Source: Zetaproteobacteria bacterium
Lineage (GTDB): Bacteria > Pseudomonadota > Zetaproteobacteria > Mariprofundales > Mariprofundaceae
Reading direction: 5' to 3'
DNA: 11,324 bases
NCBI GenBank assembly: GCA_021545665.1
Contig: JAJRTX010000268.1
Location: 1 to 11,324, forward strand
In this document: piece by piece, positions 1 to 4,600 of the stretch
How the letters are laid out: every line of letters begins with the position of its first letter
Position numbering within the stretch: position 1 is the stretch's first letter
Program-made: the position numbers and the translations under genes
Notes under the pieces: generated by a model
What the model was told of the DNA's origin: nothing
The model's input: the letters and a program-made list of their open reading frames with translations, nothing else
Database searches by the model: none

Positions 1-128
1 CCCCCCGACTCCGCGGCCCTGAAAGTTATTGCCCAGTGCCCGGTGTCTGCCAAGTGAATACAAGAAACGTCGACCCCCGTGTTGTATCCGTCGAGGACAT
101 CGTGACAGAGCGCGTCCCACCAACGCAT
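1..128 (-). CDS. Partial unknown protein, cut by the left edge of the window
   Basis: A leftward reading frame starts with ATG at 128-126 and stays open for 42 codons to the window edge. It begins MRWWDALCHDVLDGY and continues with a plausible mixed protein composition (TGVDVSCIHLADTGHWAITF). It lies 45 bp downstream of the tad2 stop codon on the same strand, so it could be the next gene of that leftward operon; the gap holds an octamer repeat array. The ribosome binding site is weak (GAAGACATGA before the ATG). A second ATG at 132-130 opens another frame that is arginine-rich and looks less like a protein. I do not recognise a family. The C-terminus is missing. Confidence 0.4.
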   Translation of the reverse strand, partial: MRWWDALCHDVLDGYNTGVDVSCIHLADTGHWAITFRAAESG

Positions 129-135
129 TCATGTC

Positions 136-175
136 TTCGTCACTCAGTGACAAAGTTACTTCGTCACTGAGTTTC
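136..175. repeat. GTNAC octamer array 1
   Basis: GTNAC pentamers start at 139 (GTCAC), 147 (GTGAC), 155 (GTTAC) and 163 (GTCAC), exactly 8 bp apart, with a degenerate fifth (GTTTC) at 171. The first two form the 13-nt palindrome GTCACTCAGTGAC (139-151), which recurs identically at 782 and 8595. The array fills the gap between tad2 and the leftward gene after it, and ends on the tad2 stop codon. Confidence 0.85.
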
Positions 176-437
176 ATTTCACTTCAACCCAGTCGTTTGC
201 CAGCATATCGGTCTGGCTGCAGAGCCAAGGTACGATCGTACCATCTGCGGTGTGCATGTCGATATGTGCGCGGTACTTGATCTTGGTGCCGGGGGGGTAC
301 ATCGTGTTCAGCGGCGGACGATTGACTTCGAACTCGCTGCCTGGGACGAGGAAGATGAACATGTTCTCCCCATTCCAGTTGATGCGTGCGAGGCGGGCGC
401 CGGCTTTGATCTTGACGAGTGCTTCTGAGAAATTCAT
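174..437 (-). CDS. tad2: Tad2-like Thoeris anti-defence protein (DUF2829)
   Basis: The 87-residue product has the full DUF2829 pattern: an N-terminal FSEALVKIKAGARLARINW segment (3-21), NMFIFLVPGSEFEVNRPPL (25-43), YPPGTKIKYRAHIDM (47-61), and the C-terminal TADGTIVPWLCSQTDMLANDW (63-83). That is the normal length and full extent of the family. DUF2829 proteins include Tad2, which phages use to bind and sequester the cyclic ADP-ribose isomer signal (1''-3' gcADPR) made by the Thoeris sensor ThsB, so that the effector ThsA is not activated. This would act in the cytoplasm early in infection. The start at 437 follows AGGAG (449-445) with 7-nt spacing and overlaps the stop of a 34-residue ORF (GAATGA), implying coupled translation. 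Family assignment is strong; actual anti-Thoeris activity is inferred, because some DUF2829 members are untested. Confidence 0.9.
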   Translation of the reverse strand: MNFSEALVKIKAGARLARINWNGENMFIFLVPGSEFEVNRPPLNTMYPPGTKIKYRAHIDMHTADGTIVPWLCSQTDMLANDWVEVK

Positions 438-538
438 TCGTGTACTCCTGCTAGGTTATTGTGTCGCGCGATCACTAGTTTATCATGTTGGAAACTCCGC
501 ACCAAACGCGGATATTCATACATGTTACCTCCGCACAT
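434..538 (-). CDS. Small unknown protein upstream of and coupled to tad2
   Basis: This is a 34-residue ORF. The ATG at 538-536 follows AGGAG with about 6-nt spacing, and the TGA stop (436-434) overlaps the tad2 start codon. A second ATG at codon 6 is preceded by GGAGGT but with a very short spacer. The product (MCGGNMYEYPRLVRSFQHDK and a further 14 residues) is basic, soluble-looking and matches no family I know. Position, ribosome binding site and stop/start overlap support real translation, possibly as a leader peptide for tad2 or as an independent small protein. The same frame is open further upstream to 895 but runs through repeat arrays, so I reject the longer version. Confidence 0.5.
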   Translation of the reverse strand: MCGGNMYEYPRLVRSFQHDKLVIARHNNLAGVHE

Positions 539-559
539 TTTTCTCTCCTGTAAGTTGAA

Positions 560-604
560 TATACGCTGCGGCGTATAACCCCCTGATATACGCTGTAGCG
601 CATA
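560..604. promoter_or_regulatory. Twin palindromes, probable operator pair upstream of the tad2 operon
   Basis: TATACGC-TGCG-GCGTATA (560-577) is a perfect 7-bp inverted repeat with a 4-bp centre. TATACGC-TGTA-GCGCATA (587-604) repeats it with one mismatch. Starts are 27 bp apart, about 2.5 helical turns. The pair lies 22-66 bp upstream of the 34-residue ORF, where the leftward promoter should be; reading leftward, a TATATT hexamer (563-558) overlaps the first site. This is typical of a dimeric repressor or activator site. The regulator is unknown. Confidence 0.55.
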
Positions 605-722
605 AACAGCTCCCGAATCTACACAGGCATAGTACACCCGGGTAGGCTGTTTTACAAGGCCTGAGGCGGTAAAATATATAATTTTTGGGAAATATATGCC
701 GACATAGATCAACATTCGCTGG

Positions 723-774
723 TATTTTTTTTTCAAAAAAATAGTGACAGGCAGGGGGCTAGGGGGGTACTGGG
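723..774. repeat. A/T inverted repeat next to a G-rich tract
   Basis: TATTTTTTT (723-731) and AAAAAAATA (735-743) form a 9-bp inverted repeat around a TTC spacer. Immediately after, G runs of 2, 5, 6 and 3 occur at 750-751, 754-758, 762-767 and 772-774. An easily melted tract beside a strand-asymmetric G-rich tract could be an unwinding element or a two-tetrad G-quadruplex; only the composition is seen directly. Confidence 0.5.
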
Positions 775-841
775 TGACTCCGTCACTCAGTGACGCAGTG
801 ACAAAATCCGAAGTTACTCTGTTACTTTGGCGAACTGTCAC
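774..841. repeat. GTNAC octamer array 2
   Basis: GTNAC units start at 774, 782, 790 and 798 (GTGAC, GTCAC, GTGAC, GTGAC), then after a one-base phase slip at 813, 821 and 837 (GTTAC, GTTAC, GTCAC). Units 782-794 form the same GTCACTCAGTGAC palindrome as arrays 1 and 5. Confidence 0.85.
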
Positions 842-890
842 AAGTCCAAGGAACCTTCCCAGTCTGACAGATCTATGGTACGTGCGTTTT

Positions 891-958
891 ATCACTGAGT
901 ACTAAGTCACTCAGTTACGTAGTGATTCAGTGTCCTAGTTACTTAGTTCCTTAGTAAG
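891..958. repeat. GTNAC octamer array 3, seven phased units
   Basis: From 906 to 958 the 8-bp phase is unbroken: GTCAC (906), GTTAC (914), GTGAT (922), GTGTC (930), GTTAC (938), GTTCC (946), GTAAG (954), most preceded by TNA. Degenerate ATCAC at 891 extends it to the left. It is the longest array and the most decayed, lying about 100 bp upstream of the first rightward gene. Confidence 0.8.
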
Positions 959-1002
959 CCCAATAAAAATCACGAGGTTCTGATTTTCCGCATTCATATC
1001 AA

Positions 1003-1060
1003 CAGCGGCTCACGCCGCTGGTGCCCTGCCAAAATGTCATTTACTAAGTGGGGGAGAGTA
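1003..1060 (+). promoter_or_regulatory. Hairpin leader A (stem-TCAC-stem-GTGCC, then RBS)
   Basis: A 7-bp stem CAGCGGC/GCCGCTG (1003-1009 with 1014-1020) closes a TCAC loop and is followed at once by GTGCC (1021-1025). The ribosome binding site GGGGGAG and the ATG at 1063 follow 37 nt after GTGCC. It is one of four related leaders in this block. The structure is read from sequence; its function (processing site, mRNA stabiliser, translation control or terminator) is unknown. Confidence 0.65.
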
Positions 1061-1062
1061 GC

Positions 1063-1341
1063 ATGAGCATCTACATTGTATTCATTTCAGCGGGCGTCGG
1101 AGCCAATGGTGAACTCGTTGGCGTTCAAGAAACCAGCAAGCACGGTACGTTCGATGAAGCCACGGACGCTTGCGTTGACTCCTGGGATACCAACGACGCT
1201 ATCCATCCTGACATCTTCTCTTGGGTCAAGTCCACTAAAGACGACACCAAGTACTGGCCTGAAGACTACTGCAAGACACATGGCCAATGCGCCCGAGACC
1301 TCGCTGACTTCCGGCACATGTCTTATGGTACGTCTGCATAA
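1063..1341 (+). CDS. Unknown acidic protein, 92 residues
   Basis: I chose the ATG at 1063 because GGGGGAG sits 6-7 nt upstream; a GTG at 1048 is in frame but lacks a site. The product starts MSIYIVFISAGVGANGELVG and has Ser/Thr/Asp-rich middle sequence with cysteines in TDACVDSW, EDYCKTHG and GQCARDL and a short hydrophobic start. It ends with TAA at 1339-1341. There is no signal peptide or membrane segment. It is the first rightward gene and is preceded by leader A, so it is probably expressed early. I do not recognise a family; the N-terminal strand-like stretch could be the edge of a small alpha/beta fold, but this is a guess. Confidence 0.75.
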   Translation: MSIYIVFISAGVGANGELVGVQETSKHGTFDEATDACVDSWDTNDAIHPDIFSWVKSTKDDTKYWPEDYCKTHGQCARDLADFRHMSYGTSA

Positions 1342-1346
1342 CCGTT

Positions 1347-1386
1347 GGGGGCCTCGTGCCCCTTTCGCGGTGGACAATCGCAGGAG
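1347..1386 (+). promoter_or_regulatory. Hairpin leader B (GC stem containing GTGCC, then RBS)
   Basis: GGGGC (1348-1352) pairs with GCCCC (1358-1362) around CTCGT; here GTGCC (1356-1360) forms part of the 3' arm. The following GTGGACAATC (1370-1379) is identical to the same position in leader C and lies in a second small hairpin, GCGG (1367-1370) with TCGC (1378-1381). The RBS AGGAG follows at 1382-1386. GTGCC ends 34 nt before the ATG at 1395. Confidence 0.55.
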
Positions 1387-1394
1387 TGCAACTC

Positions 1395-1568
1395 ATGTTC
1401 ATCATTTACTTTAATATGGTCGCTATTCACGCAGTCTTCTCACGTGACGTAGCCGAAGACTACATCCGGGACAACATAATTGCTCTTGAGGCGTTCGAGG
1501 AAGAGTTCATCGTCGAATACGTGGATCTAGCTGCAGCACAAGGGGTAAAAGCCTCTACCAATCCATAG
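1395..1568 (+). CDS. Unknown small protein, 57 residues
   Basis: The ATG at 1395 follows CAGGAG with good spacing; an in-frame ATG at 1356 would place the start inside leader B and is rejected. The product begins with a hydrophobic stretch (MFIIYFNMVAIHAVFSRD) and continues as a glutamate-rich helix (NIIALEAFEEEFIVEYVDLAAA). It may be peripheral to the membrane, with a short N-terminal hydrophobic segment of about 14 residues and an acidic cytoplasmic helix. It stands alone between two hairpin leaders. No family is recognised. Confidence 0.65.
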   Translation: MFIIYFNMVAIHAVFSRDVAEDYIRDNIIALEAFEEEFIVEYVDLAAAQGVKASTNP

Positions 1569-1590
1569 TTTTACGGGCTTAACCACCCTG

Positions 1591-1648
1591 GGTATCACTG
1601 GCTTACGCCAGTGGTGCCCTTTGTGAGTGGACAATCACTAATAAAGGA
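1591..1648 (+). promoter_or_regulatory. Hairpin leader C (stem-TTAC-stem-GTGCC, second hairpin, RBS)
   Basis: CACTGGC (1596-1602), TTAC loop, GCCAGTG (1607-1613), then GTGCC (1614-1618). With G-T pairs the stem extends outward to GGTAT/GTGCC, 12 bp in all. A second hairpin GTGA/TCAC (1623-1626 with 1635-1638) encloses GTGGACAA, matching leader B with compensating stem changes. An AAAGGA site and the ATG at 1656 follow; GTGCC ends 37 nt before the ATG. Confidence 0.65.
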
Positions 1649-1655
1649 TATTGAC

Positions 1656-1949
1656 ATGGACATGATACTTCAAGGCTTCTTTGCAGCGGCCACTGTGCTG
1701 TACTTGTGCAGCTACATCGGCTTCCGTCGCATCTTCGCATACGCGTTCGTCCTGGACCTCGCCGTTACTGGTGGGTTCATCTGGATGTTCGCTGGTTCAT
1801 ACGCAGGTATGATGACCGGTGTTATCGCCGGACTCATATTCTCCGCGTTCATGCGCATTGGCCGACGTCTGTTCGGCATCGAGCGCCTGCAACTCGTCCG
1901 CGGCTATGGTCATATACTCCCCAGTGTAATCTGGGTAAGAAGCAAGTAA
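1656..1949 (+). CDS. Small phage membrane protein, 97 residues
   Basis: The start at 1656 is preceded by AAAGGA; ATG at 1662 is an alternative. Residues about 4-22 form one membrane segment, and 26-66 are hydrophobic enough for two more (FAYAFVLDLAVTGGFIWMF and AGMMTGVIAGLIFSAFM). The C-terminal tail from MRIGRR onward is basic and would face the cytoplasm by the positive-inside rule. The layout resembles a type of small unknown membrane protein found in many phage genomes. Function is unknown; location in the inner membrane is inferred from hydrophobicity. Its stop overlaps the start of a 25-residue ORF (TAATG). Confidence 0.75.
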   Translation: MDMILQGFFAAATVLYLCSYIGFRRIFAYAFVLDLAVTGGFIWMFAGSYAGMMTGVIAGLIFSAFMRIGRRLFGIERLQLVRGYGHILPSVIWVRSK

Positions 1950-2026
1950 TGACCATTACTGTAGTAAATAAGCGCGGTGGTATCGCCGCTTTGGCTAAAC
2001 AAGGAGACCTTAACCTCGTATGCTAG
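1949..2026 (+). CDS. Possible 25-residue peptide coupled to the membrane protein
   Basis: ATG at 1949 overlaps the preceding TAA (TAATG) and the frame runs to TAG at 2024-2026, giving MTITVVNKRGGIAALAKQGD plus five residues. No good ribosome binding site precedes it beyond the overlap, so translation would rely on termination-reinitiation. It is followed by an 88-bp gap before the SLOG gene. It could be a real micro-protein or a chance frame. Confidence 0.3.
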   Translation: MTITVVNKRGGIAALAKQGDLNLVC

Positions 2027-2114
2027 TGTGCACCTAAAGCTTGCCACGGTGACATCATCAAAGCATATATCGAGCGGCTTAACCATCCCACCAGCAAACA
2101 ATAAGGAGAACACA

Positions 2115-2618
2115 ATGAATAGGCTCTATGCCGGTATTGGCGCGCGTAATACGCCAAGCAATATACTCGAAGTCATGACACAGCTTGCTGCTGCACTTGA
2201 GCACGATACTTGGATCTTGCGCAGTGGTGGCGCTCGTGGTGCTGACTCTGCTTTCGAACGTGGTGTTGTAGACCCAACTAATAAGGAGATATTTCTGCCT
2301 TGGCGCGGCTTTAATTCCAGTGATTCACCTCTGTGCGAAATTACTAATGAAGCCTATGCATTGGCACATAGCTTCCACCCTGCTTGGGAGAGATGCAGTA
2401 CTGCAGCTCGCAAGTTCCACGCCCGTAACTGTTACCAGATACTGGGTGCTACACTGCAGTCGCCAGTTAAAATGGTGGTGTGTTGGACGCCCAACGCATT
2501 AATAACTGGTGGTACCGGGCAAGCGTTGCGTATCGCACAACACTACAACATCCACATAAGAAATCTCGCGGATGATTCTGTGCTTGATGACATTCTTGAA
2601 TACATTAGGAGTAAGTAA
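2115..2618 (+). CDS. Stand-alone SLOG (DprA/LOG-like) nucleotide-binding protein
   Basis: I start at the ATG at 2115, directly after AAGGAGAACACA; the longer frame upstream has no site. The 167-residue product shows the phage SLOG pattern: YAGIGARNTP (5-14), the phosphate-binding LRSGGARGADSAFERG (35-50), KEIFLPWRGF (57-66), FHPAWERCSTAARKFHARN (87-105), VVCWTPNALITGGTGQALRI (121-140) and a final INVRNL-like strand. The fold is Rossmann-like and is shared with DprA, LOG enzymes and the sensor domain of Thoeris ThsA. Phage members are of unknown function; they probably bind a nucleotide or nucleotide-derived signal in the cytoplasm. It starts a coupled run, overlapping the next ORF by TAATG. 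Family call is strong, ligand unknown. Confidence 0.85.
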   Translation: MNRLYAGIGARNTPSNILEVMTQLAAALEHDTWILRSGGARGADSAFERGVVDPTNKEIFLPWRGFNSSDSPLCEITNEAYALAHSFHPAWERCSTAARKFHARNCYQILGATLQSPVKMVVCWTPNALITGGTGQALRIAQHYNIHIRNLADDSVLDDILEYIRSK

Positions 2619-2746
2619 TGATTGAAACAATCGGATTCATTCTGTATCTCGCCCTCTGCTACGTAGCCGGCTATATGTTCGGGTTGTGTATCGCAGAGCT
2701 AATTAACCGACATGAATGGACACACGAGGTATTTACTCATGTCTAA
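2618..2746 (+). CDS. 42-residue single-pass membrane protein
   Basis: ATG at 2618 overlaps the SLOG stop (TAATG) and the frame ends at TAA 2744-2746. An AGGAGTAAGTA site lies just upstream. Residues about 5-28 (IGFILYLALCYVAGYMFGLC) form one clear membrane helix, followed by a short hydrophilic tail with several His and Glu. The gene overlaps the start of the next one by 8 bp. Small one-helix proteins like this are common in phage early regions; no function can be assigned. Confidence 0.65.
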   Translation: MIETIGFILYLALCYVAGYMFGLCIAELINRHEWTHEVFTHV

Positions 2747-3002
2747 GTTATACAACGAACTTACCGGGCTCGTCACTGATTACGATCTGGAGGCTAATGT
2801 CGATGAGTGGATTGTATGCAGCGCGCCCACACCAGGCCACCCTATGGTGGGCCGCTCTTGCCATAATGACATCCGTTTGGCAAAGATCGCCCAGATCAAC
2901 CTCTTTCTTGAGGAAGATATTGATGCATGGATTGAATACATTCCTGCATTCGACGGGCCGAATATTGAGACACAACTTACGGCCGAAAGGAGAATGTCAT
3001 GA
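2739..3002 (+). CDS. Unknown acidic protein, 87 residues
   Basis: The start ATG at 2739 (MSKLYNELTG) follows GAGGT with a normal spacer and overlaps the end of the membrane ORF. An in-frame ATG at 2712 lies deeper inside that ORF and has no site. The product is acidic, with two Trp-containing helical-looking stretches (NVDEWIVC and EDIDAWIEYI) and no membrane segment. It ends in ATGA overlap with the exported protein gene. I recognise no family. Confidence 0.7.
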   Translation: MSKLYNELTGLVTDYDLEANVDEWIVCSAPTPGHPMVGRSCHNDIRLAKIAQINLFLEEDIDAWIEYIPAFDGPNIETQLTAERRMS

Positions 3003-3463
3003 TAGACAACGAATCAAAACTCACCAAGTGGACGATAGCAATATGCTTCGTCCTCATTGCTATGTATTTCGCTACTCCTACTCGTGCAGACGACTTGGAC
3101 TGGAGTGACTTCGGTAATTACACCACCGGAGAGCTACTGAACAAATTCCTTCAGCGGAATGACATGGATCAAACCAACAAAGTTATTGATCTGTGGATCG
3201 ATGGTTGGTTTGATAGTATGTATTCCTTCTACTCGTATGACGGCGTCTTAGACTCAGAGAGCCTAAGCGCCCTCTACGCTTGTACACGCAAGCGATGGCC
3301 TACTCCTGGCGATGCACGCCGTACGCTATTAGAGTGGGGAGCCAGCCAAGAGCTGAAAGATGTGTCAGTCTCGATGTCTCTGTATTTCGGAATGCGCCTC
3401 GCCTGCACATCTGTCTTGGGTGAGGTCGTCACGTCCGAAGAGAAAGAGAGGACAAGCAGTTAA
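2999..3463 (+). CDS. Exported protein, 154 residues, distantly Rap1a/Tai-like layout
   Basis: The start ATG overlaps the preceding TGA (ATGA). The N-terminus has a signal peptide: positive KLTK, a hydrophobic core (WTIAICFVLIAMYFA) and a likely cleavage after TRA near residue 30, so the mature part would be periplasmic or secreted. The mature protein has one Cys in LYACTRKRW and one in MRLACTS. A central WIDGWFDSMYSF helix followed by these two cysteines recalls the layout of Rap1a/Tai-type immunity proteins, but the match is weak and I would not name it so. A lysis, superinfection or envelope role is possible. It is the last gene before leader D. Confidence 0.75.
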   Translation: MIDNESKLTKWTIAICFVLIAMYFATPTRADDLDWSDFGNYTTGELLNKFLQRNDMDQTNKVIDLWIDGWFDSMYSFYSYDGVLDSESLSALYACTRKRWPTPGDARRTLLEWGASQELKDVSVSMSLYFGMRLACTSVLGEVVTSEEKERTSS

Positions 3464-3480
3464 CCGAGAAAGCAAGAAAT

Positions 3481-3534
3481 CCAGGGTTTACACCCTGGGT
3501 GCCTTGTGTTTTGTGAGTCATTACCAGAGGAGAC
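3481..3534 (+). promoter_or_regulatory. Hairpin leader D (stem-TTAC-stem-GTGCC, then RBS)
   Basis: CCAGGGT (3481-3487), TTAC loop (3488-3491), ACCCTGG (3492-3498), then GTGCC (3499-3503). The stem sequence differs from leaders A and C at several positions yet pairs perfectly. TTTGTGAGT (3510-3518) matches leader C, and GTGA/TTAC (3513-3516 with 3521-3524) can form the second hairpin. The RBS AGAGGAG and ATG at 3539 follow; GTGCC ends 35 nt before the ATG. Confidence 0.65.
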
Positions 3535-3538
3535 AGAT

Positions 3539-3985
3539 ATGGCTCTAAGAACAGTGTCAGTTGATTCAGGCACACCCGCGCAAATATACGCTCGGAGGAT
3601 AGATATGGAAAGGCATTGGCGTTCTTTCGCTGACCCACTACATATCCTTATCCGGTACGAAGAGCGTGCGTTTGTACAATTCAACCTCGCGAACTACGAC
3701 GATCCAATTGTGGATCGAGAGTTCATTAGTCGATACATCAACGAAAGAATAGGAGATAAACATGAGCAACGAACATGCACGCATATCAGTCGGTATGGAA
3801 GCAAACCAGCCGCCGTCCCCCGAGTTACCTGCCGCTCCAGTTCAACCGTTAGCGACAGAGCAGCCGAGCGCGCCAAGTGTAAGTGGGTCAACGGCGCTCG
3901 CGTGGTGGCACGCGATGAAGTACGAGTGGAAGCGATCGGCCCGGGGCAATCAGTACTTGGCGCCGCAGGAATCATATGTCGCTGA
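3539..3985 (+). CDS. Unknown protein whose 3' end overlaps the next gene by 224 bp
   Basis: The ATG at 3539 follows AGAGGAGACAG; a second in-frame ATG at 3605 follows GGAGG with ideal spacing, so two products are possible. The first 74 residues (MALRTVSVDSGTPAQIYARR to RYINERIGDK) look like a normal protein with a mixed helix/strand pattern. The frame then fails to stop where expected: the next gene's RBS and a TAA (3757-3759) are present but in another frame, and it runs 74 residues further with an Arg/Ala/Ser-rich composition typical of an off-frame reading. Either the stop was lost by a small indel or mutation, or this is genuine overprinting. No family recognised. Confidence 0.6.
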   Translation: MALRTVSVDSGTPAQIYARRIDMERHWRSFADPLHILIRYEERAFVQFNLANYDDPIVDREFISRYINERIGDKHEQRTCTHISRYGSKPAAVPRVTCRSSSTVSDRAAERAKCKWVNGARVVARDEVRVEAIGPGQSVLGAAGIICR

Positions 3986-4550
3986 TGTACTCGACCGGGC
4001 AGACGTATACACAACGCGCATCACAGCTCGTCTTACCAAGGACGACTTCGCTGAATTCGACGCCGCCGTCGTGTCCGTTCAGGAATCCATCCAGAACGAA
4101 GATGCATACGATATGACCGGCACTGAAGGTCATGGCCTTCGCCGCTACTACCTCGGTCGTTTAGTCTTGGCTCGCAAGATCTGCGGTACCACAGCAGTAT
4201 CTGCTGAGCACCGTACGATAAACGAGATGAGTCGGCGTGATGGTGATGTTGTGAAGATGCAGGCCGACTCCGAAGGCTATTACGCTGCTGATATTGAGAA
4301 GCGTGAGAGCTGGGGACAGAAGGCAGTTCGCCTCGAGTATATCGTGAAAGCGATTGCTGACGGTGAAGTCATTCCGACCGACACCACAGCGCTCAACGAG
4401 TTGATCTCCAAGCGAATCACGAATGGCAAGAACATCGGTCTTGGTGATGAAGCCTTCGAGCTTGGCAAGACGCTGCAACGCCCGCCGCAAGCCGTAGTTG
4501 CTAACATAGCAGCTCCCTCTCGCGAAGAGTTGCTGGCAATGACCGCATAG
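3762..4550 (+). CDS. Unknown 262-residue protein with Pro/Ala-rich N-terminus
   Basis: ATG at 3762 follows AGGAG (AGGAGATAAAC) with good spacing. Residues about 15-45 are Pro, Ala and Ser rich and probably disordered (PPSPELPAAPVQPLATEQPS). From about 46 on the protein is folded-looking, charged and mostly helical, with WWHAMKYEWKRSARGNQYL, a TARLTKDDFAEFDAAVVSV segment and a long helical C-terminal part ending in REELLAMTA. No membrane segment, no metal-binding Cys/His cluster. It is the largest gene of the first block and ends it, just before the terminator. A recombination or DNA-binding accessory role is possible from position only; I do not recognise the family. Confidence 0.8.
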   Translation: MSNEHARISVGMEANQPPSPELPAAPVQPLATEQPSAPSVSGSTALAWWHAMKYEWKRSARGNQYLAPQESYVADVLDRADVYTTRITARLTKDDFAEFDAAVVSVQESIQNEDAYDMTGTEGHGLRRYYLGRLVLARKICGTTAVSAEHRTINEMSRRDGDVVKMQADSEGYYAADIEKRESWGQKAVRLEYIVKAIADGEVIPTDTTALNELISKRITNGKNIGLGDEAFELGKTLQRPPQAVVANIAAPSREELLAMTA

Positions 4551-4561
4551 GTCTTCTGGTG

Positions 4562-4595
4562 GCGACGACGCGGATCAACTGTACGCGAAAGTCGC
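4562..4595 (+). other. Two-tier hairpin in the gap before the polymerase block
   Basis: GCGAC (4562-4566) pairs with GTCGC (4591-4595), and inside it CGCG (4569-4572) pairs with CGCG (4584-4587) around an 11-nt loop, leaving a small internal loop. It sits 12 bp after the stop of the 262-residue gene and 6 bp before a longer hairpin. Together they could be a structured 3' end or a short RNA. Confidence 0.35.
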
Positions 4596-4600
4596 TTGTT

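Larger units (their letters stand above)
539..1062. other. Divergent control region without a convincing gene
   Basis: This 524-bp stretch separates leftward genes from the rightward block. From left to right it holds twin palindromes (560-604), an AT-rich segment with a TATAAT hexamer at 677-682 (a TTTACA at 651-656 sits 20 bp upstream, too far for a standard sigma-70 promoter), an A/T inverted repeat beside a G-rich tract (723-774), two octamer arrays (774-841, 891-958), and the first hairpin leader (1003-1060). Open frames exist but overlap the repeats and lack good starts. It is the natural place for divergent early promoters or a replication origin; neither is proven here. Confidence 0.6.

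Noticed and set aside
29..280. A rightward frame at the left edge
   Set aside because: Lies antisense to tad2 and across octamer array 1, Arg/Ser-rich, no ribosome binding site.
651..682. Sigma-70 promoter made of TTTACA and TATAAT
   Set aside because: The -10 match is perfect but the spacer is 20 bp, and a perfect TATAAT is expected by chance in such an AT-rich stretch. Mentioned only as part of the control region.
434..895. A 153-residue leftward frame covering the divergent region
   Set aside because: Its upstream two thirds run through octamer array 2, the G-rich tract and the twin palindromes, with no ribosome binding site at 895. Only the last 34 codons have a good start.
136..958. 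CRISPR array
   Set aside because: The repeat unit is only 8 bp and self-complementary, with no unique spacers of 30 bp or so and no cas genes.
539..1000. tRNA or other known structured RNA gene in the divergent region
   Set aside because: No cloverleaf with matching acceptor arms or TTC-containing arm could be found by eye; the palindromes are short and operator-like.
2320..2502. Second frame within the SLOG gene
   Set aside because: Lies wholly within a clearly conserved coding region and has no start signals of its own.
3694..4014. Leftward frame opposite the 3539/3762 overlap
   Set aside because: No ribosome binding site and Ser/Thr/Arg-rich composition typical of an antisense shadow.
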